From Trinickia dabaoshanensis (GTDB lineage: Bacteria > Pseudomonadota > Gammaproteobacteria > Burkholderiales > Burkholderiaceae): 64,000 nt of DNA. The DNA lies in NCBI RefSeq assembly GCF_002879885.1, contig NZ_PNYA01000004.1:62001-126000 (forward strand), written 5' to 3'. This document shows, piece after piece, positions 37,790-46,575 of the stretch (positions are counted from its first letter, which is position 1; each line of letters starts with the position of its first letter). The translations under genes were made by a program, and so were the position numbers. Below the pieces are notes generated by a model. The model was not told the origin of the DNA, made no database searches, and saw nothing but the letters and a program-made list of their open reading frames with translations.

Positions 37790-38686
37790 ATGAAGATTGG
37801 ATTCGTTGGGCTGGGCAACATGGGTGCGCCGATGGCGCGCAACCTGCTGAAAAACGGTCATTCGCTGCAAGCGTTCGATTTGAGCGAGGACGCGTTGCGC
37901 TCGCTCGCGCAAGCCGGCGCGGCGGTGTGCGCCTCGCCGAAGCAAGCGGCGGCCGACGCCGAACTCGTCGTGACGATGCTGCCCGCCGCCGCGCACGTGC
38001 GCAGCGTGCTGACCGACGAGCAAGGCGTGCTGGCCGGCATCGCGCCCGGCGTGACGATCGTCGATTCGAGCACGATCGATCCGGCTAGCGCGCAAGCGTT
38101 CGCCAAGCTGGCGGCCGCCCACGGCAACGCGTTCGTCGATGCCCCCGTGTCGGGCGGGACCGGCGGCGCGGCCGCCGGCACCCTGACGTTCATGGTCGGC
38201 GCCAGCGAAACGCTATTCGCCGAGATTGCACCCGTGCTCGGCGCGATGGGCAAGAACATCGTCCGATGCGGCGACACCGGCATGGGCCAAGTCGCGAAAA
38301 TCTGCAACAATCTCCTGCTCGGCATTACGATGACGGGCGTTGCGGAGGCGATGTCGCTCGGCGCCGCGCTCGGCATCGATCCGAAGGTATTGGCGGGGAT
38401 CATCAACACGTCGACCGGCCGCTGCTGGAGTTCGGACACTTACAACCCGTACCCCGGCATCGTCGAGACCGCGCCGGCGTCGCGCGGCTACACGGGCGGC
38501 TTCGGCGCGGATCTCATGCTCAAAGACCTGGGCCTCGCCGCCGAAGCGGCTCGCGGCGCCAAACAGCCGATTTTCCTCGGCGCGCTCGCGCAGCAGCTTT
38601 ATCAAACCATGAGCGCGAACGGCCAAGGCGGACTGGATTTTTCCGCCATCATCGCGCTGTATCGACACCACGCGGCCCAGCAATGA
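37790..38686 (+). CDS. mmsB: 3-hydroxyisobutyrate dehydrogenase
   Basis: A 298-aa NAD-dependent beta-hydroxyacid dehydrogenase oxidising 3-hydroxyisobutyrate to methylmalonate semialdehyde. N-terminal Rossmann motif GFVGLGNMGAPMARNL, substrate block DAPVSGGTGGAAAGTLTFMVG, and catalytic lysine in GQVAKICNNLLLG are all present. GGAGAG precedes the ATG. Supplies the substrate of the upstream mmsA product. Confidence 0.94.
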   Translation: MKIGFVGLGNMGAPMARNLLKNGHSLQAFDLSEDALRSLAQAGAAVCASPKQAAADAELVVTMLPAAAHVRSVLTDEQGVLAGIAPGVTIVDSSTIDPASAQAFAKLAAAHGNAFVDAPVSGGTGGAAAGTLTFMVGASETLFAEIAPVLGAMGKNIVRCGDTGMGQVAKICNNLLLGITMTGVAEAMSLGAALGIDPKVLAGIINTSTGRCWSSDTYNPYPGIVETAPASRGYTGGFGADLMLKDLGLAAEAARGAKQPIFLGALAQQLYQTMSANGQGGLDFSAIIALYRHHAAQQ

Positions 38687-38739
38687 ACGAGGCTCGGCCG
38701 CGCTTACCGTCATGTATCGACTATGAATGGAGACAATGA

Positions 38740-39942
38740 ATGAACGCACGTGTCGAACTCTCGGATGCCGGACGCGACGGCGTATCGGGCGCCACGCCGC
38801 CGGCCGAGGGACGCGTGCTCAGCCACGTGGTCAACGGCGTCGCGATCCTCACGCTCGACCGGCCGCACGCGCTCAATGCGCTGTCGCACCGGATGGTGCG
38901 CGAGCTCGCTGAGCACGTCGAGCGTTACCGCGAAGACGATGCGATCGTCGCCGTCGTGTTGCACGGCAGCGGCGAAAAGGGGTTTTGCGCGGGCGGCGAC
39001 GTCCGGGCGCTTTACCACGCGGCCAACGCCGGCCGCGCGGAAGGCGACGACGGCTGGCGCCAATTTTTCATCGACGAGTATCGCCTCGATTTCGCCCTGC
39101 ATGCGTTTCCGAAGCCGATCGTCGCGCTCGCGGACGGCATCACGATGGGCGGCGGCATGGGACTCGCGCAAGCCGCTTCGCTGCGGATCGCGACCGAGCG
39201 CAGCAAGATCGCCATGCCCGAAACGCGCATCGGCTTCGTGCCCGACGTCGGCGCCACCCGCTTTTTGAGCGTGATGCCGGTCGAACTTGCGCTTTACGTC
39301 GCGCTGACGGGTGCGGTGTTGTCGGGTGCCGACGCCGTGCGCTGCGGGCTCGCCGACGTGTGCGTCCAAAGCGAATGGCTGCAGGGATTCGAAGCGCGTC
39401 TGACCGCGCTGCCGGCCGATGAGGTCGGCGCGCGTTTGCGCGAGGCATTCGTGCCGCCCACGGCACCCCTGCCGCCCGCCCCGATCGAGGGGGTGCTCGG
39501 CGGAATCGAAAAGCACTTCGCGGCGCGGTTGACCGTGGATGAAATGGCGGCCTCGCTGGCGGCCACGCTGATCGCGAACCCGCCGCCCGAGATGCGTGCC
39601 TGGCTCCAATCGGCGCTGGATACGCTGCACGGCTACTCGCCGACGATGCTGCACGTCACGCGCGAGGCCATCTTGCGCGGACGGCGCATCACGCTGGCCG
39701 ACGCCTACCGCATGGAACTCGGGATCGTATCGCGCGCGATCGAGGAAGGCGATTTCCGCGAGGGCGTACGCGCGCACCTCGTCGACAAGGACCGCAGCCC
39801 TCGCTGGCAGCCGGGATCGCTGGCCGAAGTGCGCCAGGAGCGAATCGCGCACTTTTTACGCTCGCCGTGGCCGAGCGCACGGCATCCGCTCGCCGATCTC
39901 GGCGCGTTGCCGCAGACCCGCGCCTCGCGGTTGCCGTCCTAG
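38740..39942 (+). CDS. 3-hydroxyisobutyryl-CoA hydrolase
   Basis: A 400-aa crotonase-superfamily protein of the HIBCH type, longer than simple enoyl-CoA hydratases. Landmarks are ILTLDRPHALNALSHRMV, GFCAGGDVRALYHAA (oxyanion hole), DGITMGGGMGLAQAAS and MPETRIGFVPDVGATRFLS. It hydrolyses 3-hydroxyisobutyryl-CoA to the free acid, which MmsB then oxidises. Last gene of the operon, with a terminator after it. Start ATG at 38740 with GGAG upstream; another ATG four bases before is out of frame. Confidence 0.9.
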   Translation: MNARVELSDAGRDGVSGATPPAEGRVLSHVVNGVAILTLDRPHALNALSHRMVRELAEHVERYREDDAIVAVVLHGSGEKGFCAGGDVRALYHAANAGRAEGDDGWRQFFIDEYRLDFALHAFPKPIVALADGITMGGGMGLAQAASLRIATERSKIAMPETRIGFVPDVGATRFLSVMPVELALYVALTGAVLSGADAVRCGLADVCVQSEWLQGFEARLTALPADEVGARLREAFVPPTAPLPPAPIEGVLGGIEKHFAARLTVDEMAASLAATLIANPPPEMRAWLQSALDTLHGYSPTMLHVTREAILRGRRITLADAYRMELGIVSRAIEEGDFREGVRAHLVDKDRSPRWQPGSLAEVRQERIAHFLRSPWPSARHPLADLGALPQTRASRLPS

Positions 39943-39949
39943 GCGCGAG

Positions 39950-40016
39950 GGCGCGCTAGATTCTCGCATCTAGCGCGCCGAGCACGAAATGAAACGGGCG
40001 GCTCATCGGCCGCCCG
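39950..40016. terminator. Two hairpins between the mms operon and luxR
   Basis: First hairpin: 11-bp arms GGCGCGCTAGA / TCTAGCGCGCC with an 8-base loop (39950-39979), ending the mms operon. Second: CGGGCGGC / GCCGCCCG (39995-40016), which on the minus strand is followed by TTTCATTTCG and should end luxR. Confidence 0.7.
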
Positions 40017-40048
40017 CATCGCCTCGCCCCACCGGTTCGCGCTCTACG

Positions 40049-40771
40049 TCAAACCGAAGCGATCAGCCCCATTGCGATCGCCTTCACGACCGCCTGCACC
40101 TTGTTGGTCGCGTTCAGCTTCAACAGGACGTTGTTGACGTGGAAGTTGACGGTTCTCTCGGAGATGCTGAGGATTTGGCCGATCTCGCACGCGGTCTTTC
40201 CCTCGCCGGTCCAGCACAGCACCTCGCACTCCCGCGGCGTGAGCACGACGCCGGCCTCGGGCGCGAGCCGCGGCACGAGAAACTCGCTCATCAGCGAATG
40301 CGATAGGTTCGCCAGCCAACTCGCTTGCAGCGTCAGATCGTCGATTTCCGCGGTGGTGAGCGAGTCGGAGTGGCGCGCCATCGTCAGCAAACCATAGACA
40401 CCGTGGGCGGCCCAACTCGAATGGGCGACACCCACACGCAGCCCGAAATCGCGCGCATCGTTCCATAGCCGCGGCGCGTTCGCCGACGCTTCCGGCCAGA
40501 CGATGAGCCGCGAGCTGGTCATCCCCTCGCGCACCGTCGGGTCCACGTCGATGAAGTGGTTGTCTTGGTAGTGCTTCATCCACCCCGACGGATAGGTGTC
40601 GAAGATGGCGACGGCAGGATTGGACACCGGCAGAGGCACGCGAATCCCGTAACAGCAGTACTCGAAACCGAGCCGCTTCGCCAACCCCGCGATCCGGTCG
40701 AACAGTTGCCGCTCGTCGGTCGCCGAGCGCAACTGTTCGTAACTATCTTGCCACCGCAACGGCGATTCCAT
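40049..40771 (-). CDS. LuxR-type acyl-homoserine-lactone receptor/regulator
   Basis: A 240-aa quorum-sensing regulator. The N-terminal autoinducer-binding domain (about 15-160) has the conserved aromatic and acidic positions (YPSGWMKHYQDNHFIDVDP, region W-x...D in the family pattern), and the C-terminal LuxR helix-turn-helix (about 175-235) has LTPRECEVLCWTGEGKTACEIGQIL and ISERTVNFHVNNVLLKL. It binds an acyl-HSL, presumably made by the LuxI at 41554, and acts at the two lux boxes nearby. Divergent from the rsaM-like gene; the lux box at 40808-40823 lies between the two. Confidence 0.92.
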   Translation of the reverse strand: MESPLRWQDSYEQLRSATDERQLFDRIAGLAKRLGFEYCCYGIRVPLPVSNPAVAIFDTYPSGWMKHYQDNHFIDVDPTVREGMTSSRLIVWPEASANAPRLWNDARDFGLRVGVAHSSWAAHGVYGLLTMARHSDSLTTAEIDDLTLQASWLANLSHSLMSEFLVPRLAPEAGVVLTPRECEVLCWTGEGKTACEIGQILSISERTVNFHVNNVLLKLNATNKVQAVVKAIAMGLIASV

Positions 40772-40807
40772 GAATACCCCAATTGATAAGTAACACGGGA
40801 CACAAGG

Positions 40808-40823
40808 CTGTCATAGTTGCCAG
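40808..40823. promoter_or_regulatory. Lux box between luxR and the rsaM-like gene
   Basis: CTGTCATAGTTGCCAG, of the CTG-N10-CAG form. It matches the luxI box (41477-41492) at 13 of 16 positions. Placed in the 88-bp region shared by two divergent genes, so it may control either or both. Confidence 0.75.
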
Positions 40824-40859
40824 GTCCCACGACTGCGACAGGCTGCTACAGTCCGGCGC

Positions 40860-41303
40860 ATGAGACATCCTTCTGCCACGCAGCGCATCCACCGCGTCGA
40901 CGGCTATGTCCGCCTCCAAGAGTGCGCGCTTGCCGGACTTCATTTCGACCACGTCGACTCCGGGCTCGACGACAGCCTGCTCGCCGAATTGCGCGCCGAG
41001 GGCGTCGATGCGAGCACCGCGGGATACACCGAGTGGCAACGCGCGCGCGGTCCCGGCGCGACGTACGTCACGCTCGGCTGGGACTGGTACGTCGACCGCG
41101 GCTCGGGCGCCCTGCTCGTTGCCTGGAGCGATATTCGCAGCAACGTCATGTGCGTCGATCCACGCGGAGTCGACCTCGGCATGAGACAAACGGCCCAAGC
41201 ATTGTTGCGGCGCGTCGCCGGCCTGAACTGGCCGAACGCGGTCGCGCAAGCGGCGCTCGCCCCGTTGGGCGAACCGGTCACGTGCAACCCGACTCTCCAA
41301 TAA
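40860..41303 (+). CDS. RsaM-like quorum-sensing modulator
   Basis: A 147-aa protein resembling the RsaM/TofM group (DUF4902-like), which sits between luxR and luxI in Burkholderia and some Pseudomonas and represses or tunes AHL synthesis. The YVTLGWDWYVD block and the small size agree with that family. Gene order luxR (minus), this gene (plus), luxI (plus) is the usual one. No DNA-binding motif is recognisable. Identification rests on size, the aromatic-rich motif and position. Confidence 0.72.
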   Translation: MRHPSATQRIHRVDGYVRLQECALAGLHFDHVDSGLDDSLLAELRAEGVDASTAGYTEWQRARGPGATYVTLGWDWYVDRGSGALLVAWSDIRSNVMCVDPRGVDLGMRQTAQALLRRVAGLNWPNAVAQAALAPLGEPVTCNPTLQ

Positions 41304-41476
41304 CGCCGAGTGGGGGCGCCAAATCGGTACGCCCGCGCTCGATTCATCCGTAAATTTATCCACAGGTCTCATTTATAAGCAAATCGTCGCCCCATTTCAA
41401 TCTCATTATTAGATTCGACTGACTTGCCCTGAAGCGGACTGCCGCTTTGGCAGGGAAAAGTACGTCCATTCTAGTC

Positions 41477-41492
41477 CTGTCAACGTTGACAG
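41477..41492 (+). promoter_or_regulatory. Lux box upstream of luxI
   Basis: CTGTCAACGTTGACAG, a perfect 16-bp palindrome, 61 bases before the luxI start. Typical place and form for activation of the synthase gene by the AHL-bound LuxR. Confidence 0.88.
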
Positions 41493-41553
41493 TTACCGAC
41501 CCTCGGAGCGCGCGCTGTAATGCGCTCATCAAAAATCAAAAGCGAGGGATTTC

Positions 41554-42189
41554 ATGCGGACTTCTGTTCACGGCGACGGGCGGTTGCCCGAAGATCTCGA
41601 TGCTGCACTAGCGCATTATCGGCACCGGATTTTCGTCGAGTTGTTGGGATGGCGTCTGCCGAGTGCCGATGACCGCTTCGAACGAGACCAATACGATCGC
41701 GACGACACCGTGTATGTCGTCGCCCATGACGAATCGGGGGCCATTTGCGGTTGTGCACGATTGTTGCCTACTACCCGTCCTTATTTGTTGCAAGAGCTTT
41801 TTCCGTCCTTATTGGCCGACGGTATTGCGCCGCCGAGCACGGCCGACGTCTGGGAATTGTCGCGTTTTGCCGCGAGTACGTCCGACGGGGCGTTCGGGGA
41901 CGAAGCGGGGGCGTGGGCGGTGCGCCCGATGCTCGCATCGGTGGTCGAGTGCGCCGTCAAGCTCGGTGCACGGCAGTTGATCGGGGTGACGTTCCTCAGT
42001 ATGGAGCGCCTGTTCCGGCGCATCGGCGTGCATGCTCACCGTGCCGGTCCCGCCCAGCGCATCGACGGCCGCATGGTCGTGGCATGTTGGATCGATCTGG
42101 ATGCTCAAACGTTGACGGCACTCGGGCTGGATTTAGCACTCCTTGCGCACACCGAGGACTGCGACCTGGCTTTGCAAGCCTGCGTTTGA
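41554..42189 (+). CDS. Acyl-homoserine-lactone synthase (LuxI type)
   Basis: A 211-aa synthase that makes an N-acyl-homoserine lactone from SAM and acyl-ACP. The ten conserved LuxI residues are in place: R23, F27, W33 (YRHRIFVELLGW), D45 and D48 (FERDQYD), R in CARLLPTTRP, the E and R in WELSRFA. Acyl-chain length cannot be told. The upstream lux box implies positive autoregulation. A hairpin follows the stop codon. Confidence 0.95.
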   Translation: MRTSVHGDGRLPEDLDAALAHYRHRIFVELLGWRLPSADDRFERDQYDRDDTVYVVAHDESGAICGCARLLPTTRPYLLQELFPSLLADGIAPPSTADVWELSRFAASTSDGAFGDEAGAWAVRPMLASVVECAVKLGARQLIGVTFLSMERLFRRIGVHAHRAGPAQRIDGRMVVACWIDLDAQTLTALGLDLALLAHTEDCDLALQACV

Positions 42190-42203
42190 CGGCTTCACGG
42201 TGT

Positions 42204-42225
42204 GCCGCTCCCCGCGTGGAGCGGC
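42204..42225 (+). terminator. Hairpin after luxI
   Basis: GCCGCTCC-CCGCGT-GGAGCGGC, 14 bases after the luxI stop. No T-run follows, so it may terminate or only attenuate transcription into the next gene. The following 42226-42481 has no gene and no other clear structure. Confidence 0.5.
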
Positions 42226-42481
42226 GCCCGCAATCCTTACCGGACCGCGTCCGGCCGCGTCGCGTCTCGAGAGCGCTGCGCGGCAAGTCTCGGCGCTCGC
42301 TCGCCGCCATCATCTGCCTGCCCGGGCCGGCCGGGTGCTCGCGCCTGCGGCGGGCATCCCACCGCCACCACGCGCCTGCTCACTCCGCCCCCCTTGCTTC
42401 GCGCGTTGCCCCTCGATGCGAGCGGCCACGCGTCAAGGCCGCCGCTGCCGTCGGCCCACGCTATATAGAAGGAGAAACACC

Positions 42482-43399
42482 GTGTATATCAGTCATGACG
42501 TGCCGACACCCGTTTCCCGTGACGACTTTGCGGCACGGGCGAGAATCGACGTGCAATTTGCCGACGATCCAGTGGCGATGCCGCTTATCAAGCTAGACCG
42601 TCAAGGCCTGACCGTGACCGTTGGCGAAGCCGATCGACCGGCGCTTGGCTTGCCGCGGCGCGCACGGATCGTCGCCGGTCATGAGACGCTTTGCGAGCTA
42701 CGGCTCGTGGCCCGCCGAAGCGCTCCATTGCGAGGCGGCGCGGTCGCGCTCACACTGCAACCGTCGCGCGCCGACGATCACGCGCTGCTCTGGCGAGCGC
42801 TACGCGCCTATCAAATTCACCTCGGCGGCGTTGCATCGGGAGACGAGCCGGTTCAATGGACCAGCCCGGCCCCGGCCGAACCCGACTACAGTGCGCCACG
42901 AGCCGTTCGGCTGCCGCTCGGCGCGAACGCGGCTAAGAAAGGTAAGCGCTCGCAAAGCGAGCGCAGCGACGGCACCGGTTCGCATTGGGCGAACGCAGCC
43001 GGCCTGCGCAGCCTCGTTTCGTGCGACGCCGCTTTTTCGTTGGCGGGCCCCGAAGACGCCTGGTTCTTTTCTCATTGGCTCGACTATCACTTCGCGGAAA
43101 TCCGAGCGTGGGCAAAGATGAGCGATGCGACAGTCGATCTACGCGAGATTTTCATTCGCGTGGCCGATCACGAGGTGGAAGTACGTTTCGTCTTTCAATC
43201 GCCCGAGCGCGCTGTCCGGGCCGCAACGGAAACGGTCTGCGGCCGCATCGAGGCCGAGGCGGCGCGCCAATTGGGAATGACGGTCGAGCACTGGTTGTCG
43301 GGCGCCGCGACTACCTTGGCATCCACAACTGCATGGTCGGGACGCGGCGCCGTCGTCGGCTCGTGCGCAGGCGGCTATTCGTTCTCGTCGAAGTATTGA
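42482..43399 (+). CDS. Unknown protein downstream of luxI
   Basis: A 305-aa protein with no recognised family. The N-terminal ~110 residues look like a small beta-barrel (alternating beta strands around MPLIKLDRQGLTVTV), the middle (about 125-165) is polar and basic (KKGKRSQSERSD), and the C-terminal part is helical with Trp/Phe-rich DAWFFSHWLDYHFAEIRAW. No signal peptide. Start: GTG at 42482, seven bases after AGGAG; an ATG at 42143 would overlap luxI and is unlikely. No gene partner is obvious; transcription from luxI or its own promoter. Confidence 0.65.
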   Translation: MYISHDVPTPVSRDDFAARARIDVQFADDPVAMPLIKLDRQGLTVTVGEADRPALGLPRRARIVAGHETLCELRLVARRSAPLRGGAVALTLQPSRADDHALLWRALRAYQIHLGGVASGDEPVQWTSPAPAEPDYSAPRAVRLPLGANAAKKGKRSQSERSDGTGSHWANAAGLRSLVSCDAAFSLAGPEDAWFFSHWLDYHFAEIRAWAKMSDATVDLREIFIRVADHEVEVRFVFQSPERAVRAATETVCGRIEAEAARQLGMTVEHWLSGAATTLASTTAWSGRGAVVGSCAGGYSFSSKY

Positions 43400-43467
43400 T
43401 CCTTCCATTTCGCAACCATGAAATTGATATTGAAATTGATTCCAGAAAAACAGAGAAAACAAAATCG

Positions 43468-43492
43468 TTCGCTGATGTAAAAGCAAGTTCGC
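43468..43492 (+). promoter_or_regulatory. PIP/hrpII box (TTCGC-N15-TTCGC)
   Basis: TTCGC at 43468 and 43488 separated by exactly 15 bases, 112 bases before the candidate effector start at 43605. This is the binding site of HrpX/HrpB-type AraC activators of plant T3SS genes. A strict YANNNT -10 at 30-32 bases downstream is not evident; CATGCT lies 35 bases on. Confidence 0.85.
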
Positions 43493-43604
43493 TGGAATCG
43501 CCCTCTCGCGCGAGTTACTCGTGATCTCATGCTGGCCAGCCTGAGCGCTAAAAATCGAAGCGCAAAAACCTCAGCCACGCCTTTAGATGAGAGAGCAAGG
43601 AACA

Positions 43605-45455
43605 ATGGATTTCAATTCATGCGGGCTTGAACTTTTTCACCAGCACTACGGAGACGGGTCGGCCTCCGAATCGCACGAAGCGCATCATGCTCAGGCGAAC
43701 GACGCGCCCAGCAGCCATCAATTGGACAACGGCCCACTGCACACGCTTGCTCGCAGCAACAGCCTCCCGGCCCGGCTCGGCCCTTCCCCCACTGTGACAT
43801 CGCCCTCTCCAAGGCCGCGCCTGAACATCGGCGGTGGCCCCGGTTCGGCGCCGCCGGACGCGTCCGATATTGCCGATCGCCATTCCGGCGTCGAAAGGCC
43901 GGCCGTCGAACGGGCGGGTATACCGGCCGCGCACGAGCATCGTGTCGATATCGACGACGAGCGCGGGTCGGTCTCGCCGAGCGCTGCGAACGGAAACCGG
44001 CCCTGGGCATCTTCCGCGCTTCGCACCGCAAAGGCGTTGGTGAAAATGAGCGACGCCGGTACGTTGTTGAGTCGCGCCGACGACCGCGAATTCATCGCCG
44101 GACTGCGTGCGCCGTCGAACGGCGCAGCCGGCGACGGCCCGAAACTCGATCGCTTGACGGCTCACGTCGGCGAGCTCAAAGCGCGTATCGGCGAAGCGGG
44201 CTTGGAGGACGCCCTTGCGGCGCGCTTCACCAAGCGCTTGGACGAGGTGGGCGTCACGCTGAACGCACTGCGAACAGACCGGCCGCTACACGAGCGAGCA
44301 GCGAAAATCGCCGGCCTGCATATGCTGCTCGCGCCGCTGCCGCTCGCCATCCCGCTGATGACGAAGCCCCGGCAACAGAAGACGGAGGCGGAAATTGCAG
44401 CGCTCATGGCCAAAGCGATGGTCGAAGCGATCGGCATGATCCGTACGCCGACCACGGACGACAACCTCCTGAAAGACCGGGCCATGGCGCGCTACTACGC
44501 GAACATGGTGCAGGCTATCGAGTTCGCCCTGCCGACCTTCGTCAGCAGCCTGCGTTTTTTGAACAGCAACGCGGCATTCAACATAGCCGCGGGCGCGGTT
44601 TCGACCGGCGCGCTGTTCGGCGGCTTCCTTTCGGAGGAGATCCGCCAAAAGTTCAACGTTTGGCGCTCGGGATCGGCGAACCCGCACTTGCATCGGGCGG
44701 GGCGCTCGCTGTCGGCCGAAACGAAAGCGGCGTTGGAAGCCGTGAGAGCCGCTGCCGAGTCGGACGGGCAGTCGCTGAACGACGCAAAAGCCGCATTTTT
44801 GGCGAACGGATCGCACGAACTCAGTCCTCACGTCGGCAAACAAGTCGCGATCGCGGTCAACGCATATCAGCGGCTTGCGGACGAATTGGCCGATTGCATC
44901 GGCTTGCCGCCCGCGGCATCCCCGGCGGAAAACCGCGATCGTTCCGCCAAACTCGCCCTCGCGTTGTTCTCCACGGCGGTCTGCGTAGCGACGACGGTAC
45001 TCATGCTGCCCGACAAGATCGGAACGGTCGATCTCGCATCGGATGCCGCTTTCACCTCGGCGTTGATGTTCAGCCTCATGGCGGACAAAAACGTCAGCCG
45101 CAAAGATGCGCTCGAGGAATTCAAAACGTTTGTCGGATTAAGCCTGGTCATGCTGGCCGTACTCGCGGTCAATAAAGCGGCGAACGACTTCATCGAAGAC
45201 GGCGTCAGCGGACTGATGGTGGGATCGATCGCGATGACCGCGCTGAATCTAACGGTGCCGGGTCCGGTCGGCCACGCAGCCGCGCAAGCGATCGAGACGC
45301 TCATGTCCTTGAAACCGGCCGACTTGATGGCGGGACTCAGAAACATCGGCGATCGCGTATTCCAAATGTTCTGCGGCCAGACGCCGACGCAAAATCCAAG
45401 CAGCGTGCGCATCGAGGAATTGCCGGCCGACATCGACGGCGGGCTACCGGCATGA
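43605..45455 (+). CDS. Candidate T3SS effector with membrane segments
   Basis: A 616-aa protein with no signal peptide and no family I recognise. The first ~135 residues are disordered, rich in Ser, Pro, Gly and His, as expected of a T3SS secretion/chaperone region. From about 140 it is mostly helical, with hydrophobic segments near AAFNIAAGAVSTGALFGGF, LALALFSTAVCVATTVLML, LSLVMLAVLAVNKAA and LMVGSIAMTALNLTVPG that could insert in host membranes. The gene carries a perfect PIP box 112 bases upstream. Start at 43605 is chosen for AGGA spacing; ATG at 43587 is the alternative. It ends before a small hairpin at 45492. Homologous effectors cannot be named from sequence alone. Confidence 0.7.
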   Translation: MDFNSCGLELFHQHYGDGSASESHEAHHAQANDAPSSHQLDNGPLHTLARSNSLPARLGPSPTVTSPSPRPRLNIGGGPGSAPPDASDIADRHSGVERPAVERAGIPAAHEHRVDIDDERGSVSPSAANGNRPWASSALRTAKALVKMSDAGTLLSRADDREFIAGLRAPSNGAAGDGPKLDRLTAHVGELKARIGEAGLEDALAARFTKRLDEVGVTLNALRTDRPLHERAAKIAGLHMLLAPLPLAIPLMTKPRQQKTEAEIAALMAKAMVEAIGMIRTPTTDDNLLKDRAMARYYANMVQAIEFALPTFVSSLRFLNSNAAFNIAAGAVSTGALFGGFLSEEIRQKFNVWRSGSANPHLHRAGRSLSAETKAALEAVRAAAESDGQSLNDAKAAFLANGSHELSPHVGKQVAIAVNAYQRLADELADCIGLPPAASPAENRDRSAKLALALFSTAVCVATTVLMLPDKIGTVDLASDAAFTSALMFSLMADKNVSRKDALEEFKTFVGLSLVMLAVLAVNKAANDFIEDGVSGLMVGSIAMTALNLTVPGPVGHAAAQAIETLMSLKPADLMAGLRNIGDRVFQMFCGQTPTQNPSSVRIEELPADIDGGLPA

Positions 45456-45491
45456 CCAAGAAGCGATAACCACGAGCGTATTCGTTCCGCA

Positions 45492-45514
45492 TGCCGGATA
45501 ACACAAATCCGGCA
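45492..45514 (+). terminator. Small hairpin after the candidate effector
   Basis: TGCCGGAT-AACACAA-ATCCGGCA, 37 bases after the stop at 45455. Weak terminator candidate without T-run. Confidence 0.4.
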
Positions 45515-45603
45515 ATACGCCTTGCCCGGCGCCGACCCGCGCAAGAATCATTCCTCTTTTCTTTCAAACGGACAGAAGCCAGTTATCGGACCGCCATTAA
45601 GGA

Positions 45604-45627
45604 TTTCCTGAAATTGCCGTCAGGAAA
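45604..45627. promoter_or_regulatory. Lux-box-like palindrome before the GNAT/desaturase cluster
   Basis: TTTCCTGA-AATTGCCG-TCAGGAAA, perfect 8-bp arms; its core CTG-N10-CAG has the lux-box layout. It lies in the AT-rich 378-bp gap between the effector and GNAT genes, ~207 bases before the start at 45834. A perfect TATAAT stands at 45698-45703. The rest of the gap holds no gene. Identity as a LuxR site is inferred. Confidence 0.5.
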
Positions 45628-45833
45628 TGATTAAACAATGACGCCCCGCCAACACGTCAATCATACCAAACATCCATACATTTCATGCACTTACGCATAT
45701 AATCATTCAATATAAAACCGTCGCTTCCCGTTACCCCACCGATACCGTCATATCGACGACATACGAATAAGAAAAAATCCCGGCCATTCGCACTTGAATC
45801 GACTGCGCACTCTTTCGCGCAGCATGCTAGCCA

Positions 45834-46565
45834 ATGGATCACAGCCTTCATTTCCTCGCTCCGCCCGCCGCCCGCCCGGTCGAGACAGAACCGGCGAGGG
45901 CGCGATTGCTCGGCCGTCGCGACCTGCCCGCCCTGATGGAGTTGGAACGCGAGAAATGGACCGACGTGCAGGCGGCATCCGAGGACCAGCTTCGCGAGAG
46001 GATCGACGCGCATCCTGAACTAGCGATAGGCGCGTTTTGCACGCGAACCGGCCGTCTGCTCGCTTCGTTGTTCATGCGCCCCATCGCCGATGATTTTTAC
46101 CGGCACGTTCAAACCTGGGACGATTGCGTGAGCGCACCGTTGCCGGATCAGAGTTCGACGCTGTTCGGCATTAGCCTGTCGAGTCGCAATTGCGAGGGTG
46201 TCACAGCGCTGCTGAACTATTTCTGGCCCATCGCGCTCAAGCGCGGCTGGCGCCACATCTATCTCGGCTCTCCCGTGCCCGGCCTACGCGACTGGCGCGA
46301 GACTCATCCGGAGCGGCCCATCGACGACTACGTTCACGCAACGCGTCGCGGTATGCCGCTCGACCCGCAGTTGCGCTACTACCGCTCGCGCGGTTTCACC
46401 AAGATCGTCTGCGCCAAGCCGCGGTACTTTCCGCACGAGCGCTCGCTCGACTACGGCGCGATTTTGCGCGGCACGGTTCCGCTGTCGACGCTCGCGCCGC
46501 TGTGGGCCGCGTTGCCCGAGTCTTGCGTGCGACGCGTCACACGCGCGCTTTCGTCATTGCTGTGA
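45834..46565 (+). CDS. GNAT-like acyltransferase, first gene of a four-gene cluster
   Basis: A 243-aa protein with a GNAT-like fold. Strands and the pyrophosphate-loop area (TALLNYFWPIALKRGWRHIYLGS) and the C-terminal YYRSRGFTKIVCAKP (the usual 'RGF' region of N-acetyltransferases) are visible. It may transfer an acyl group to an amine. Start at 45834 has a weak ribosome-binding site. It is followed 10 bases later by a fatty-acid desaturase gene. Acceptor unknown. Confidence 0.7.
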   Translation: MDHSLHFLAPPAARPVETEPARARLLGRRDLPALMELEREKWTDVQAASEDQLRERIDAHPELAIGAFCTRTGRLLASLFMRPIADDFYRHVQTWDDCVSAPLPDQSSTLFGISLSSRNCEGVTALLNYFWPIALKRGWRHIYLGSPVPGLRDWRETHPERPIDDYVHATRRGMPLDPQLRYYRSRGFTKIVCAKPRYFPHERSLDYGAILRGTVPLSTLAPLWAALPESCVRRVTRALSSLL

Positions 46566-46575
46566 AGCGCGCCGC

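Noticed and set aside
45787-45818. Two TTCGC motifs before the GNAT gene
   Set aside because: Spacer is 22 bases, not 15, so it is not a PIP box.
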